Of a stretch of DNA of 5,676 nucleotides, positions 1 to 5,676 are shown piece by piece. Each line of letters starts with the position of its first letter. Position 1 is the first letter of the stretch. A program made the translations under genes and the position numbers. The DNA lies in NCBI GenBank assembly GCA_023432725.1, contig JAEYUH010000073.1, positions 1 to 5,676 on the forward strand, given 5' to 3'. The notes beneath the pieces are model-generated. The model did not search any database and was not told the DNA's origin. It saw nothing but the letters and a program-made list of their open reading frames with translations. This stretch comes from Actinomycetes bacterium (GTDB taxonomy: Bacteria > Actinomycetota > Actinomycetes > Propionibacteriales > Propionibacteriaceae).

Positions 1-4
1 CCAT
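1..4 (-). CDS. Start codon of a gene lying outside the window (partial)
   Basis: Reading leftward on the minus strand, an ATG at 4-2 sits six bases after a perfect AAGGAGG Shine-Dalgarno (17-11). A convincing promoter and an operator-like palindrome lie just upstream. Only four bases of the reading frame are visible, so nothing can be said of the product from its own sequence. It lies directly downstream of a LacI-family repressor gene on the same strand. In this family that position often holds the regulated sugar transporter or catabolic operon, but that is inference from context. Confidence 0.55.
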
Positions 5-10
5 CCGCGC

Positions 11-17
11 CCTCCTT
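11..17 (-). promoter_or_regulatory. Strong Shine-Dalgarno for the gene off the left edge
   Basis: The minus strand reads AAGGAGG, then GCGCGG, then ATG. This is a full anti-16S match with 6-base spacing. It is the main reason for placing the start of an unseen gene at position 4. Confidence 0.6.
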
Positions 18-25
18 GCCGCGAT

Positions 26-37
26 TGAAACGTTCCA
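26..37. promoter_or_regulatory. Operator-like palindrome, LacI/GalR type
   Basis: The sequence TGAAACGTTCCA is a palindrome with a central CG in which five of six base pairs are symmetric. This is the form typical of LacI/GalR-family operators, where the hinge-helix leucine inserts at the central CpG. It lies about 12 bases downstream of the -10 element at 50-55, roughly +6 to +17 of the predicted transcript, so a bound repressor would block initiation or clearance. An overlapping perfect 5-bp inverted repeat (CGTTC, 4 bases, GAACG at 31-44) extends the symmetry on one side. The adjacent repressor gene is the obvious candidate to bind it. A near copy lies at 1159-1170. Confidence 0.6.
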
Positions 38-49
38 TCGAACGGTCTG

Positions 50-79
50 ACACTAGGTCCGCGCTCGTCACGCTGTCAA
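50..79 (-). promoter_or_regulatory. Sigma-70-type promoter for the left-edge gene
   Basis: On the minus strand there is an exact TTGACA -35 (79-74), an 18-base spacer, and a TAGTGT -10 (55-50; four of six match TATAAT, and it fits the actinobacterial TAnnnT form). Initiation would fall near 43, leaving a leader of about 39 bases that carries the operator and the Shine-Dalgarno. The -35 begins only seven bases after the stop codon of the repressor gene. The downstream gene can therefore be transcribed independently of the repressor. Confidence 0.6.
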
Positions 80-86
80 GTGAAGG

Positions 87-1124
87 TCAGGTCACGATTT
101 GATAAGCAGACGATCGCCGCACCACCAACTCCGGAGTCATCCGGAGGGTGCGGTGCTCGTGCACGTCATCGGTCTCGGAGGCCTGGATCTCCTCGAAGAG
201 CAACTCCGCCGCCTCCCTGCCCATCCTCGCCCTGGGCTGCCGAACCGAGGACAGCGGGACGGCGGCGGCAGCGGCGAAGGCGATGTCGTCGTAGCCGATG
301 ATCGCCACCTCCTCGGGCACGGGGACGCCGGCCAGCACGAACCCCTGCAGCAAGCCGATGGCCAGCAGGTCGTTCGCCGCGAAGATCGCCGTCGGGCGCT
401 CGTCGGAGCTCATCGCGATCACGTCCCCGGCCGCCCGGCTTCCCGACTCCACGTCCAGCAGGGGGGTCGAGATCACCAGCATCGTGGCCGTGGGAACAGC
501 CTGAAGGGCGATGTCGGCGCCCCGCCGCCGGTCGTTGACCTGGGCCAGCGAGCTGGGCCCTCCGACGAAGGCGAGCCTTCGGTGGCCCTGGGCCAGCAGG
601 TGCGCGACGGCGATCCGGCCGCCTTCCACGTCGTCGGCGCCCACCGAGCAGAAGTCGGCGACCCCGACCGCGCGGTCCACGAGCACCACGGGGATCCCGC
701 CCTTGCGCAGTGGCACGGCCCGCTGCCCGCTGGCGCCGATGGGGGCGAACAGCACCCCCCGCTCGCGCTGCTGCTGGAACTGCTCGAGCAGCGTCGCCTC
801 ACGCTCGAGGCGCTGGTCGCTGTTGCCGATATGGACCGAGTAGCCCTGGTCGTAGAGGAACTCCTCGGCTCCGCGCACCACGTCGGCGAAGAACGGGTTG
901 GCGATATCCATGACGACCATGCCGATCGAACGGCTGTGCCCGATCCGGAGCTGGCGCGCCGACTCGTTGCGCACCCAGCCGAGCTTCTCGATCGCCAGCT
1001 CGACGCGTTCCCGGGTCGCCGCCGCGACCAGCTCGGGGGCGTTCAGCACGTTGGAGACCGTGCCCACCGAGACGCGCGCCAGCGCGGCCACGTCTTTCAT
1101 GCTCACCGACGCCCGCCGTGCCAT
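87..1124 (-). CDS. LacI/GalR-family transcriptional repressor
   Basis: This is a 345-residue one-component repressor of usual family length. The N-terminal helix-turn-helix covers about residues 7-30 (MKDVAALARVSVGTVSNVLN), with V20, G21 and N25 at the base-reading positions. The hinge helix is at about 53-60 (NESARQLR), where A56 and L59 match the minor-groove-inserting pair of LacI and PurR. From about residue 66 comes a periplasmic-binding-protein-like effector domain with DIANPFF (73-79), FAANDLLAIG (248-257) and GYDDI (277-281). The ligand, probably a sugar, cannot be named from sequence. The ATG is supported by a GAGAGGGGAG ribosome site ending four bases upstream. The sites at 26-37 and 1159-1170 suggest that it represses both itself and the gene to its left. 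The family call is very secure; the regulon is inference. Confidence 0.95.
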   Translation of the reverse strand: MARRASVSMKDVAALARVSVGTVSNVLNAPELVAAATRERVELAIEKLGWVRNESARQLRIGHSRSIGMVVMDIANPFFADVVRGAEEFLYDQGYSVHIGNSDQRLEREATLLEQFQQQRERGVLFAPIGASGQRAVPLRKGGIPVVLVDRAVGVADFCSVGADDVEGGRIAVAHLLAQGHRRLAFVGGPSSLAQVNDRRRGADIALQAVPTATMLVISTPLLDVESGSRAAGDVIAMSSDERPTAIFAANDLLAIGLLQGFVLAGVPVPEEVAIIGYDDIAFAAAAAVPLSSVRQPRARMGREAAELLFEEIQASETDDVHEHRTLRMTPELVVRRSSAYQIVT

Positions 1125-1144
1125 GGGACTCCCCTCTCAGGCAC

Positions 1145-1150
1145 ACCATA
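1145..1150 (-). promoter_or_regulatory. Possible -10 element of the repressor gene
   Basis: The minus strand reads TATGGT, which has four of six matches to TATAAT and lies about 20 bases before the repressor ATG. No good -35 is visible at 16-18 bases upstream; GCCTAG is the 17-base candidate. The promoter is therefore tentative, and the gene may also be read from the peptidase gene upstream, whose stop is 76 bases away. Confidence 0.25.
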
Positions 1151-1158
1151 GCGCGGGT

Positions 1159-1170
1159 TGAATCGTTCTA
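1159..1170. promoter_or_regulatory. Second operator-like site, upstream of the repressor gene
   Basis: The plus strand reads TGAATCGTTCTA, matching the site at 26-37 at 10 of 12 bases in the same orientation; both are preceded by T. Its internal symmetry is weaker, at three of six pairs. It lies 35-46 bases upstream of the repressor ATG, just upstream of the tentative -10. Repressor bound here would cover its own promoter, giving autoregulation. The call rests on the match to the other site rather than on the palindrome alone. Confidence 0.45.
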
Positions 1171-1200
1171 GGCAGCTCCGGGCGCGGTCTCCGTCCGGCC

Positions 1201-2436
1201 TCAGCGACCGGCGGCGCAGACCGAGGTGAGGTCCCCGTGGTACACCAGCACCGCGGGGCTGGCCGAGCAGACCGACGCGCTGGCGCGGTGGCCGGGGGCG
1301 ACCTCCTCGGCCGGGGCCTGACCCTGCACCCTGGCCTCGGCCCCGAGCAGCTGGTCCAGCAGGGACGGCGGGGCGTCGCTGACGATCTTCGTGTCGGCCG
1401 GGTCGACCCCGATCACCTCGGCGGCGTGCGCGTAGGCCTCCATGATCCCGAGCTGGGTGTCGACCAGGCCGTGCTCGATGGCGGTCTCGGTGTCGAAGAT
1501 GTGGGCCCCGAGGGTCTCGGTGATGAAGGACGGCTCCAGGTCCCTGCCCGAGGCGACCTGCGCGACGAAGTCGTCATACATGTTCTGGATGGCCCCGGTG
1601 AAGACCTGGCGCTCCTCGTCGGTCATGTCGCGGAACGGGTTGCCGAAGTCCTTGCCGCGGCCCATCGTCAGGTACTCCTGGGTGATGCCGCCGGTGGTCA
1701 CGACGCCGCTCTCGAGGATCGAGCCGGTGATCGCCGTGACGTCCTTGAACCGGTTGATCGGGCCGTAGATGACGCCGATGCTGCCGATCAGCGAGCCGTG
1801 GTCGGCGATGATCTCGTCCGCGCCGGCCATCGCGTACATGCCGCCCGAGGCGGACATCCCCTCCACCAGGGCCACCACCTTCTTGCCGGTGCGCTCCTGG
1901 TAGCGGGCGACGGCGTCGGCGATCGCCTTCGAGCCGTTGATGGTGCCGCCCGGAGTGTTGAGGACGAGCAGCAGGCCGGCGGCGTCGCCCGCATCAACCT
2001 CGTCGATGGCGGCCGCGAGCTCGTAGCCGTAGGTGCCGCCGGTGAGCGTGGAGCCGTCCGAAGCGCCGGCCAGGATCGGCCCGGTCACCGAGAACGCCCG
2101 GATCGTGTTGGCGGCAGCCGGGGAGCCCCACAGCACCTGCACGGGCGAGGCGACGGTGGCGGCGCCTGCCCCGGCCAGCAGCCCGAAGACCAGCGAGCTG
2201 ACGAGCATCCCGATGGCGAGGGTCGCCGCGAAGCCGATGCCTGCCCCGGCCCCGATGCCGAACCCCCTGCCGAAGCCGCCCCTGGGCGCCGGCGGCGCGG
2301 CGGCCATCGGCGGCTGCCAGGGCGCCGGCGGGTACGGGGCGGGCGCCGGATAGGGCAGCTGGGGGGGCCGGTGCTGGCCGGGCTGATGCTCGGTGCCTGC
2401 GGTGGGAGGCTGGGGGGATGGGGTCTGGTCGCTCAT
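1201..2436 (-). CDS. sppA: Membrane-anchored S49-family peptidase, SppA type
   Basis: This 411-residue protein is related to signal peptide peptidase A, which cleaves leftover signal peptides in or at the membrane. Residues 1-55 are proline-rich and presumably cytoplasmic. A single hydrophobic anchor follows at about 66-95, and then the extracytoplasmic protease domain. Family motifs are NTPGG (160-164), SASGGMYAMAGADEI (195-209, nucleophile S197), GSLIGSIGVIYG (214-225) and GKDFGNPFRDMTDEER (261-276). K262 corresponds to the general-base lysine of Bacillus-type SppA, so the Ser-Lys dyad appears intact. The Ser-Lys spacing is 65 residues against 52 in B. subtilis SppA as I recall it. The tail after about 365 is unusual, with Cys390 and Cys407. 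The start chosen is the ATG at 2436 with GAGGA just upstream; a GTG at 2496 lacks a ribosome site and would add a 20-residue stretch reading through the promoter region. Its 3' neighbour is the repressor gene, with no obvious functional link. Confidence 0.88.
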   Translation of the reverse strand: MSDQTPSPQPPTAGTEHQPGQHRPPQLPYPAPAPYPPAPWQPPMAAAPPAPRGGFGRGFGIGAGAGIGFAATLAIGMLVSSLVFGLLAGAGAATVASPVQVLWGSPAAANTIRAFSVTGPILAGASDGSTLTGGTYGYELAAAIDEVDAGDAAGLLLVLNTPGGTINGSKAIADAVARYQERTGKKVVALVEGMSASGGMYAMAGADEIIADHGSLIGSIGVIYGPINRFKDVTAITGSILESGVVTTGGITQEYLTMGRGKDFGNPFRDMTDEERQVFTGAIQNMYDDFVAQVASGRDLEPSFITETLGAHIFDTETAIEHGLVDTQLGIMEAYAHAAEVIGVDPADTKIVSDAPPSLLDQLLGAEARVQGQAPAEEVAPGHRASASVCSASPAVLVYHGDLTSVCAAGR

Positions 2437-2439
2437 GGT

Positions 2440-2444
2440 TCCTC
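2440..2444 (-). promoter_or_regulatory. Ribosome binding site fixing the peptidase start
   Basis: The minus strand reads GAGGA, three bases before the ATG at 2436. This decides against the longer frame that opens with GTG at 2496, which has no comparable site. Confidence 0.55.
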
Positions 2445-2554
2445 GCCTGGTAGAAGGGCCTGGGCCAACCCTAGGCGGGAGGGGGTCCGCCAGCACCGGC
2501 TCCGCGGGCGGGCGGCCACGTCGGCGCTAGATTGGTGCCGCGTCCAGCCAGCAG

Positions 2555-2560
2555 AAGGAG
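2555..2560 (+). promoter_or_regulatory. Shine-Dalgarno for the glyA GTG start
   Basis: AAGGAG lies six bases before GTG at 2567. The reading frame opens with GTG rather than ATG, and this site decides the start; the next in-frame methionine (M56) falls inside the conserved enzyme core. Confidence 0.75.
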
Positions 2561-2566
2561 ACACGC

Positions 2567-4006
2567 GTGAGCGACTTCGCCGCGACGGCCACCAGCATCT
2601 ACACCCAGGCGCTGGGTGTCATCGATTCCATCGAGCCCCGGATCGCCGACGCGACGCGGGCCGAGCTGCGAGACCAGCGGGGTTCCCTGAAGCTGATCGC
2701 CAGCGAGAACTACGCGTCCCTGCCCGTGCTGATGACGATGGGGACGTGGCTGTCGGACAAGTACGCCGAAGGGACCATCGGCCACCGGTTCTACGCCGGC
2801 TGCCAGAACGTCGACACCGTCGAGTCGGTCGCCGCCGAGCACGCCCGTGAGCTGTTCGGGGCCGAGTACGCCTACGTCCAGCCCCACTCCGGCATCGACG
2901 CCAACCTCGTGGCCTACTGGGCGATCCTCTCCCATCGGGTCGAGTCCCCCACCCTCGAGCGGCTGGGCGCCAAGACCGTCAACGACCTGTCCGAGGGCGA
3001 CTGGGAGGAACTGCGCGCCACGTTCAACGCCCAGCGCGTGATGGGCATGAGTCTGGACGCCGGCGGCCACCTGACCCACGGCTTCCGCCACAACATCTCC
3101 GGCAAGATGTTCCGCCAGCGCGCCTACGGCACCAACCCCGACACCGGGCTGATCGACTACGACAAGCTGCTGGCCGACGCCCGCGAGTTCAAGCCGCTGA
3201 TCCTCGTGGCCGGCTACTCGGCCTACCCTCGCCGGGTGAACTTCGCGAAGATGCGCGAGATCGCCGACGCGGTGGGCGCCACCCTGTTCGTCGACATGGC
3301 GCACTTCGCCGGCCTGGTGGCGGGCAAGGTGTTCACCGGCGAGGAGGACCCGATCCCCTATGCCCACGTGGTCGCGTCCACCACGCACAAGTCGCTGCGC
3401 GGTCCCCGGGGCGGCTTCGTGCTCGCGACCGCGGAGTACGCACCGGCGGTCGACCGCGGCTGCCCGATGGTGCTGGGCGGCCCCCTGTCGCACGTCATGG
3501 CGGCGAAGGCGATAGCTTTCGCCGAGGCGCGCCAGCCGGCGTTCGCCGATTACGCACGCGCTGTCGCCGACAACGCCAAGGTGCTTGCCGAAGGCCTGAT
3601 GAAGCGCGGGGTGCAGCTGGTCACCGACGGCACCGACAACCACCTCGTGCTGCTGGACGTCAGCTCGTTCGGCCTGACCGGCCGGCAGGCCGAATCCGCC
3701 CTGCTCGACTCCGGCATCGTCACCAACCGGAACTCGGTGCCGAACGACCCCAACGGCGCCTGGTACACCTCGGGGGTGCGGATCGGCACCCCGGCGCTCA
3801 CCTCGCGCGGCTTCGGCGCTGCCGAGTTCGACAGGGTCGCCGAGCTGATCACCGGTGTGCTGAAGGCTACTGCGCCGGCGGCGACGGCCGCGGGCACGCC
3901 GGGGAAGGCGAAGTACACGATCGCGGACGGGGTGGCAGACGCCACCCGGGAGGCCGCGGGCGAGCTGCTGGAGAACCACCCGCTCTACCCGGGCCTCGAA
4001 CTGTAA
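2567..4006 (+). CDS. glyA: Serine hydroxymethyltransferase, long form
   Basis: This PLP-dependent cytoplasmic enzyme interconverts serine plus tetrahydrofolate with glycine plus 5,10-methylene-tetrahydrofolate, and is the main source of one-carbon units. Visible landmarks are LIASENYAS (43-51), DKYAEG (64-69), QPHSG (105-109), GGHLTHG (166-172), VDMAHFAGL (242-250), [13 protein letters not shown] with Schiff-base lysine K275 (271-283), and SGVRIGTPA with substrate-carboxylate arginine R405 (402-410). At 479 residues it is longer than the usual 410-430. Part of the excess is an insert of about 31 residues between the QPHSG helix and the [13 protein letters not shown] segment (roughly 122-155), and part is a longer C-terminus ending HPLYPGLEL. 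The GTG start has a strong AAGGAG. It is transcribed alone, divergent from the peptidase gene and convergent with the DUF2207 gene. Confidence 0.97.
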   Translation: MSDFAATATSIYTQALGVIDSIEPRIADATRAELRDQRGSLKLIASENYASLPVLMTMGTWLSDKYAEGTIGHRFYAGCQNVDTVESVAAEHARELFGAEYAYVQPHSGIDANLVAYWAILSHRVESPTLERLGAKTVNDLSEGDWEELRATFNAQRVMGMSLDAGGHLTHGFRHNISGKMFRQRAYGTNPDTGLIDYDKLLADAREFKPLILVAGYSAYPRRVNFAKMREIADAVGATLFVDMAHFAGLVAGKVFTGEEDPIPYAHVVASTTHKSLRGPRGGFVLATAEYAPAVDRGCPMVLGGPLSHVMAAKAIAFAEARQPAFADYARAVADNAKVLAEGLMKRGVQLVTDGTDNHLVLLDVSSFGLTGRQAESALLDSGIVTNRNSVPNDPNGAWYTSGVRIGTPALTSRGFGAAEFDRVAELITGVLKATAPAATAAGTPGKAKYTIADGVADATREAAGELLENHPLYPGLEL

Positions 4007-4022
4007 GCCGCCTGCCGGCGGC
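4007..4022. terminator. GC hairpin between convergent genes
   Basis: Immediately after the glyA TAA, GCCGCC, a TGCC loop and GGCGGC form a perfect 6-bp GC stem. It fills most of the 21-base gap before the stop codon of the oppositely oriented gene, so it could act on both transcripts. No T-tract follows on either strand, so it is not a standard intrinsic terminator. Hairpins without U-tracts are common in high-GC actinobacteria, but their termination activity is not assured. Confidence 0.4.
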
Positions 4023-4027
4023 GCCAC

Positions 4028-5676
4028 TCACCGCCTGAACAGCGTCCCCTGCACCGTCGTCACGAAGTTGCGCACCGCGTCCGGAAGGTCGGCCAGGTGC
4101 CAGTCGCTGCCGGCCTGGTACCACGCGAGCTCGGTGCCGTCGGCCTCCGGGTCGGCGTCGCGGACGGCGATCGCGTCGAGCCAGCGGTCGGCGCCGCCCA
4201 GCACCACGGCGTAGGGCAGGATCCGGGCCAGCTGCTCGTGCTCGCGCCCCGCCGGCAACTGGTCGGTGGGCTGGGTCTGCAGGGTGCCGCTGAGCACCTG
4301 GAGGCCGCGCAGCACGCCCGCCCCTGCGGTGGTGCGCGCCGGCATCTCGGCCGCGACGAACACGAGGCCGAGCGCCAGCAGCACCAGCACGACCCCGGCA
4401 AGGCCGAAACTGGTGAACGCGGCCAGCGCGATCGTGATCGCCAGCGCCACCGCCAGCGCTACCCAGCCGAGCCGGGTCCAGCTGTGGCGGGTGGTGTCCG
4501 GACGGCGCGCGAACCAGCCGCGGGCCACCACGTCGTCGTAGAGCTGGGACTGGACCGCGGGGATGACCGGCGCCACCGCCGCGGACAGCATCGAGACCTT
4601 CACGGGCTCGGCTGCCGTGGCCGGCGCGACAGCGTCCAGCAGGGTCTGCTCGTAGCCGCTCAGCGGATCCGCGCTCGCGAGCCTGTGGAAGGCCCAGTCG
4701 GTCTGGGCGTGCGGCGAAGTCCTGTCGAGCTCCTCGATGCGCAGGTGGCCGCGGACTGCCAGGTCGAGCAGCGTGGCGGTGATGTCCACCGGATCGACGT
4801 GCTCGTCGAGCACAGTCCCGACCTGGCCGGGACGCACATTGTCGACCAGCCGGAACTCGCTCTGGCCCTCGGCGATCGGGTGGAACTCCGCGATCCGGGC
4901 CGGGGCCGCCTGGCCGGCCGCGTCCCGCCCGACCTTGCGGTGGGCGAACCACAGCCCCAGCCCGCCCAGCAGGGCCAGCGCCAGGGCGGTGAGCAGTTCG
5001 GCCGGGCCGACGGAGAAGGCACGCTCAGCGGTCCACAGTGTCCGGACGTCCTCGTTGACCGCAACGACGCCGGCCTGGAACCGCAGCGTTGCCTCGACGA
5101 AGCCGCCGGCCGCCAGGCCCTCGTGATGGAAGACCGGCAGCGGGTTGTCGTGGGTTCCGCCGCCGTAGAAGGTGCAGGCACCCGGTGCGGCAGGGTCGCC
5201 GGCCGCGCAGTCCAGCGAGCTGAACGGGGCCGGGATGGCGACGGTGCCGTCGAACTCGGTGACCGGCACGTTCAGCCCCTGCACCAGCGGCCAGACCAGG
5301 GACGTCCCGCCGTCCCCGGTGGCGATCGACGCCCCGCGCACGGTGTAGGACAGCTGCACGGGGCCGCTCACCCCTGCGGTGGGCAGGCTGACCGTGGTGG
5401 TGCGCTCGGTGCTGGTGACGGTGGGGGTGAGAGCCGCCCCGCCGGCGCTGGCCGTGACGTCGCTGACCGCGAACCGGTACTCGCGGCTGTCCGTGGTTCG
5501 GGTAGCGGTGGAGAAGACCTGGGAGAAGGTGGCGGGCGCCTCGTCGAAAGTGATGGTGGCGGCCACCTGGAGGGTTCCGTCGGCCTGCAGGGTCGCCTCG
5601 ACCAGGTAGGTGTTGACCGCCTCGGCGGCGTGCGCCGGTGCGCCGGCGACCAGCCAGGCCACCGTCGTCGCGAGCA
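4028..5676 (-). CDS. DUF2207 (YciQ-like) predicted membrane protein, 5' end cut off
   Basis: The visible part has 548 full codons and runs off the right edge. Numbering here is from the GTG at 5662. The N-terminus is the hydrophobic core and cleavage region of a signal peptide (LATTVAWLVAGAPAHA, cleavage probably after AHA at residue 12). The core continues upstream of that GTG with no stop and no ribosome site, so the true start is at or beyond 5676. Next come a beta-rich extracytoplasmic DUF2207 domain (about 15-200), a membrane helix (219-240), a cytoplasmic part with DITATLLDLAVRGHLRI (293-309), two close membrane helices (398-417 and 419-438), and the family motif ILPYAVVLGGADRWL (481-495). 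Cys152 and Cys163 in the outer domain may form a disulfide. The biochemical role of the family is unknown; a cell-envelope function is only suggested by topology. Confidence 0.85.
   Translation of the reverse strand, partial: LATTVAWLVAGAPAHAAEAVNTYLVEATLQADGTLQVAATITFDEAPATFSQVFSTATRTTDSREYRFAVSDVTASAGGAALTPTVTSTERTTTVSLPTAGVSGPVQLSYTVRGASIATGDGGTSLVWPLVQGLNVPVTEFDGTVAIPAPFSSLDCAAGDPAAPGACTFYGGGTHDNPLPVFHHEGLAAGGFVEATLRFQAGVVAVNEDVRTLWTAERAFSVGPAELLTALALALLGGLGLWFAHRKVGRDAAGQAAPARIAEFHPIAEGQSEFRLVDNVRPGQVGTVLDEHVDPVDITATLLDLAVRGHLRIEELDRTSPHAQTDWAFHRLASADPLSGYEQTLLDAVAPATAAEPVKVSMLSAAVAPVIPAVQSQLYDDVVARGWFARRPDTTRHSWTRLGWVALAVALAITIALAAFTSFGLAGVVLVLLALGLVFVAAEMPARTTAGAGVLRGLQVLSGTLQTQPTDQLPAGREHEQLARILPYAVVLGGADRWLDAIAVRDADPEADGTELAWYQAGSDWHLADLPDAVRNFVTTVQGTLFRR

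Larger units (their letters stand above)
2437..2566. promoter_or_regulatory. Divergent intergenic region between the peptidase gene and glyA
   Basis: These 130 bases must hold the promoters of both flanking genes. Leftward, TAGGGT (2473-2468) fits a TAnnnT -10. Rightward, TAGATT (2528-2533) matches TATAAT at four of six positions and would start transcription near 2540. Neither has a clear TTGACA-like -35 at normal spacing. I saw no riboswitch-sized structure or clear operator palindrome, and there is little room for a folate, glycine or SAM riboswitch before glyA. Confidence 0.4.

Noticed and set aside
99..1151. 350-codon open frame on the plus strand opposite the repressor gene
   Set aside because: It is a GC-rich antisense shadow. 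The minus-strand frame has complete LacI-family domain structure, while this translation is Arg/His/Gly/Asp-rich with no recognisable motif.
1171..1200. Possible terminator after the peptidase gene (CCGG repeats)
   Set aside because: The inverted repeat is only four bases with a long loop and no T-tract, too weak to call.
2281..2350. Repeated GGCGCCGG elements
   Set aside because: They follow from Ala/Pro/Gly-rich coding sequence, with no regular period or flanking structure.
2361..2417. G7 (2361-2367) and G6 (2412-2417) runs in the peptidase 5' coding region as phase-variation tracts
   Set aside because: They encode prolines in a proline-rich segment of a GC-rich genome, the frame is intact, and the runs are short.
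2437..2496. 20-residue N-terminal extension of the SppA-like peptidase from a GTG at 2496
   Set aside because: It has no ribosome site, it would read through the likely -10 at 2473-2468, and the ATG at 2436 has a good GAGGA.
1237..2850. 537-codon plus-strand frame across the peptidase gene and the start of glyA
   Set aside because: It overlaps two well-supported genes, including glyA in another frame, and has low-complexity Arg/Gly/Asp composition. It is a compositional artefact.
2471..4027. 518-codon minus-strand frame opposite glyA
   Set aside because: It is antisense to an enzyme with all catalytic motifs; the His/Gly/Val/Gln-rich translation has no domain.
3867..4952. 361-codon minus-strand frame over the DUF2207 gene
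   Set aside because: It is an alternate frame of a gene with clear membrane helices and family motif, and its translation is Arg/Gly/Pro/Ala low complexity.

Overview
The window is very GC-rich. Its codons end mostly in G or C, long antisense shadow frames run opposite real genes, and its proteins look actinobacterial. Examples are a proline-rich N-terminus before a membrane anchor and a serine hydroxymethyltransferase of the long form. A high-GC Actinomycetota chromosome fits best. Propionibacteriaceae or a neighbouring family is my guess, at low confidence. No mobile element, CRISPR array, rRNA or tRNA was seen.

Layout from left to right. At the left edge, on the minus strand, are a promoter (TTGACA, 18 bp, TAGTGT), an operator-like palindrome, a full Shine-Dalgarno and an ATG whose gene lies outside the window (1-79). 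Next comes a complete LacI/GalR-family repressor gene (87-1124, minus), then a 76-bp gap (1125-1200) holding a second copy of the operator-like sequence. A membrane-anchored S49 peptidase of the SppA type follows (1201-2436, minus). It is separated by a 130-bp divergent intergenic region from glyA, serine hydroxymethyltransferase (2567-4006, plus, GTG start). glyA converges on a DUF2207 (YciQ-like) membrane protein gene (4028 to beyond the right edge, minus) across a 21-bp gap that contains a GC hairpin.

How the genes relate. The repressor gene and the unseen gene to its left form the one clear regulatory unit. Near-identical 12-bp sites (10 of 12 bases) lie just upstream of both, so the likely scheme is autoregulation plus control of a downstream, probably sugar-uptake or catabolic, operon. 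The SppA-like peptidase, glyA and the DUF2207 gene look like independent housekeeping or envelope genes. I see no sign of an exotic new system. The items most worth a second look are the paired operators, the 31-residue insert in the hydroxymethyltransferase, and the widened dyad spacing and Cys-bearing C-terminal tail of the SppA-like protein.
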